Source: Diphasiastrum complanatum
Taxonomy: Eukaryota; Streptophyta; Lycopodiopsida; Lycopodiales; Lycopodiaceae
NCBI GenBank assembly: GCA_029204225.1
Contig: CM055108.1
Location: forward strand, 48,306,996-48,370,995
Length of the DNA stretch: 64,000 bases
Direction of reading: 5' to 3'
Below, piece by piece: positions 63,520 through 64,000 of this stretch. Positions within the stretch are counted from its first letter, which is position 1; the number at the start of each line of letters is the position of its first letter. Made by a program: the position numbers and the translations under genes. The notes beneath the pieces were generated by a model. The model saw only the letters and a list, made by a program, of their open reading frames with translations. It was not told the origin of the DNA and searched no databases.

Positions 63520-64000
63520 TGGAGTTGCTTGTGTGTTTTCCTATTACGCAAATACAACACAAGTAATCCTAATTAGAATGATAGACGCCAACGAGTTGCC
63601 AAGGCACCAACCTCAATCCAAATCATCGATGACGCTGAAGTGGCCGAAGTCCCCAAAGGCAACAAAGGCAGCAAAGGGAAACCAAAGCACCAAAGACCGA
63701 AGTGCCTGACGCCAACGATGTCCCCAATGAGGACTCAAACCCAGCTATGAGCAAAGTCGAAGGTCGAGCTAGACATGTCGGATGTCGAGTACGTCATCAG
63801 AGCTCGACAAGCGTGACAATTTGAATGTCACATCTCAACCGTTAGGCCCTTGTAGTTAAGCAATCCCTTACCTATGAAATAATAGCAAGAAAATAGTTAG
63901 CTCTATTTTTATCTTAAACTATCTTGTAATGCTTAGCTAATTAGTTTTTGTAATCAGATCAAAATGCTATATGTATTGGAGATTGGATACAGACATTGCG
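63520..64000 (-). other. Probable E8 leader or LTR portion, unresolved
   Basis: Upstream of E8 gag. TGTCACGCTTGTCGAGC on the minus strand (about 63816) could be an LTR start, but I could not find a convincing PBS or a second LTR copy. Confidence 0.35.

Overview
This is nuclear DNA from a land plant. Two plant-type host genes with GT..AG introns are recognisable, and almost everything else is plant retrotransposon DNA. There are no prokaryotic operons, no rRNA and no tRNA that I can recognise. The amount of nested retroelement DNA, an 18.9 kb intron and a Penelope-like relic suggest a large, repeat-rich plant genome. I cannot name the lineage from sequence alone.

Host genes. (1) A diflavin reductase of the NDOR1/ATR3/Tah18 family runs on the minus strand. 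I placed ten exons (24516-24653, 5552-5629, 5293-5397, 5029-5120, 3630-3826, 2007-2143, 1775-1849, 1519-1629, 1022-1162, 726-845). They splice in phase into 398 codons with no stop. The C-terminal FAD/NADPH part lies beyond base 1. Intron 1 (5630-24515) is filled with retrotransposons. (2) Exon 1 of a Par14/PIN4-type parvulin prolyl isomerase lies at 58168-58346 (minus). It carries a one-base frameshift and no downstream exon is visible.

Retroelements. Four copies of one chromovirus (Ty3/gypsy with a C-terminal chromodomain, 358-bp LTRs, initiator-Met PBS) are present. E1 (7212-13497, minus) has a full 1595-codon gag-pol and sits inside the 5' LTR of E2 (7095-18794, plus, decayed), flanked by a GTGCC duplication. 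E3 (19944-21869, minus) is truncated. E4 (39048-45346, plus) has LTRs I read as identical and a TCATA duplication, but a broken ORF. A LINE fragment (18795-19943) separates E2 from E3.

From 30191 to about 57190, three minus-strand internal regions of a second chromovirus family lie head-to-tail, separated by single shared LTRs: LTR-E5-LTR-E7-LTR-E6-LTR. E7 encodes only a Gag-like protein and a protease. E5 is interrupted by an intact Ty1/copia element (30527-35936, TSD AGCAG) and by E4. Outside these lie a Penelope-like reverse transcriptase relic (27150-28280), an old chromodomain relic (6035-6345), a small Ty3 RT fragment (30070-30190) and another decayed Ty3 element (60180-63519).

Relationships. 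E1, E2, E3, the LINE fragment and the chromodomain relic all lie within intron 1 and would be transcribed and spliced out with the host gene. The nesting gives a relative order: E2 before E1; the E5 array before both copia and E4. E1 and the copia element are the only copies whose polyproteins look complete.
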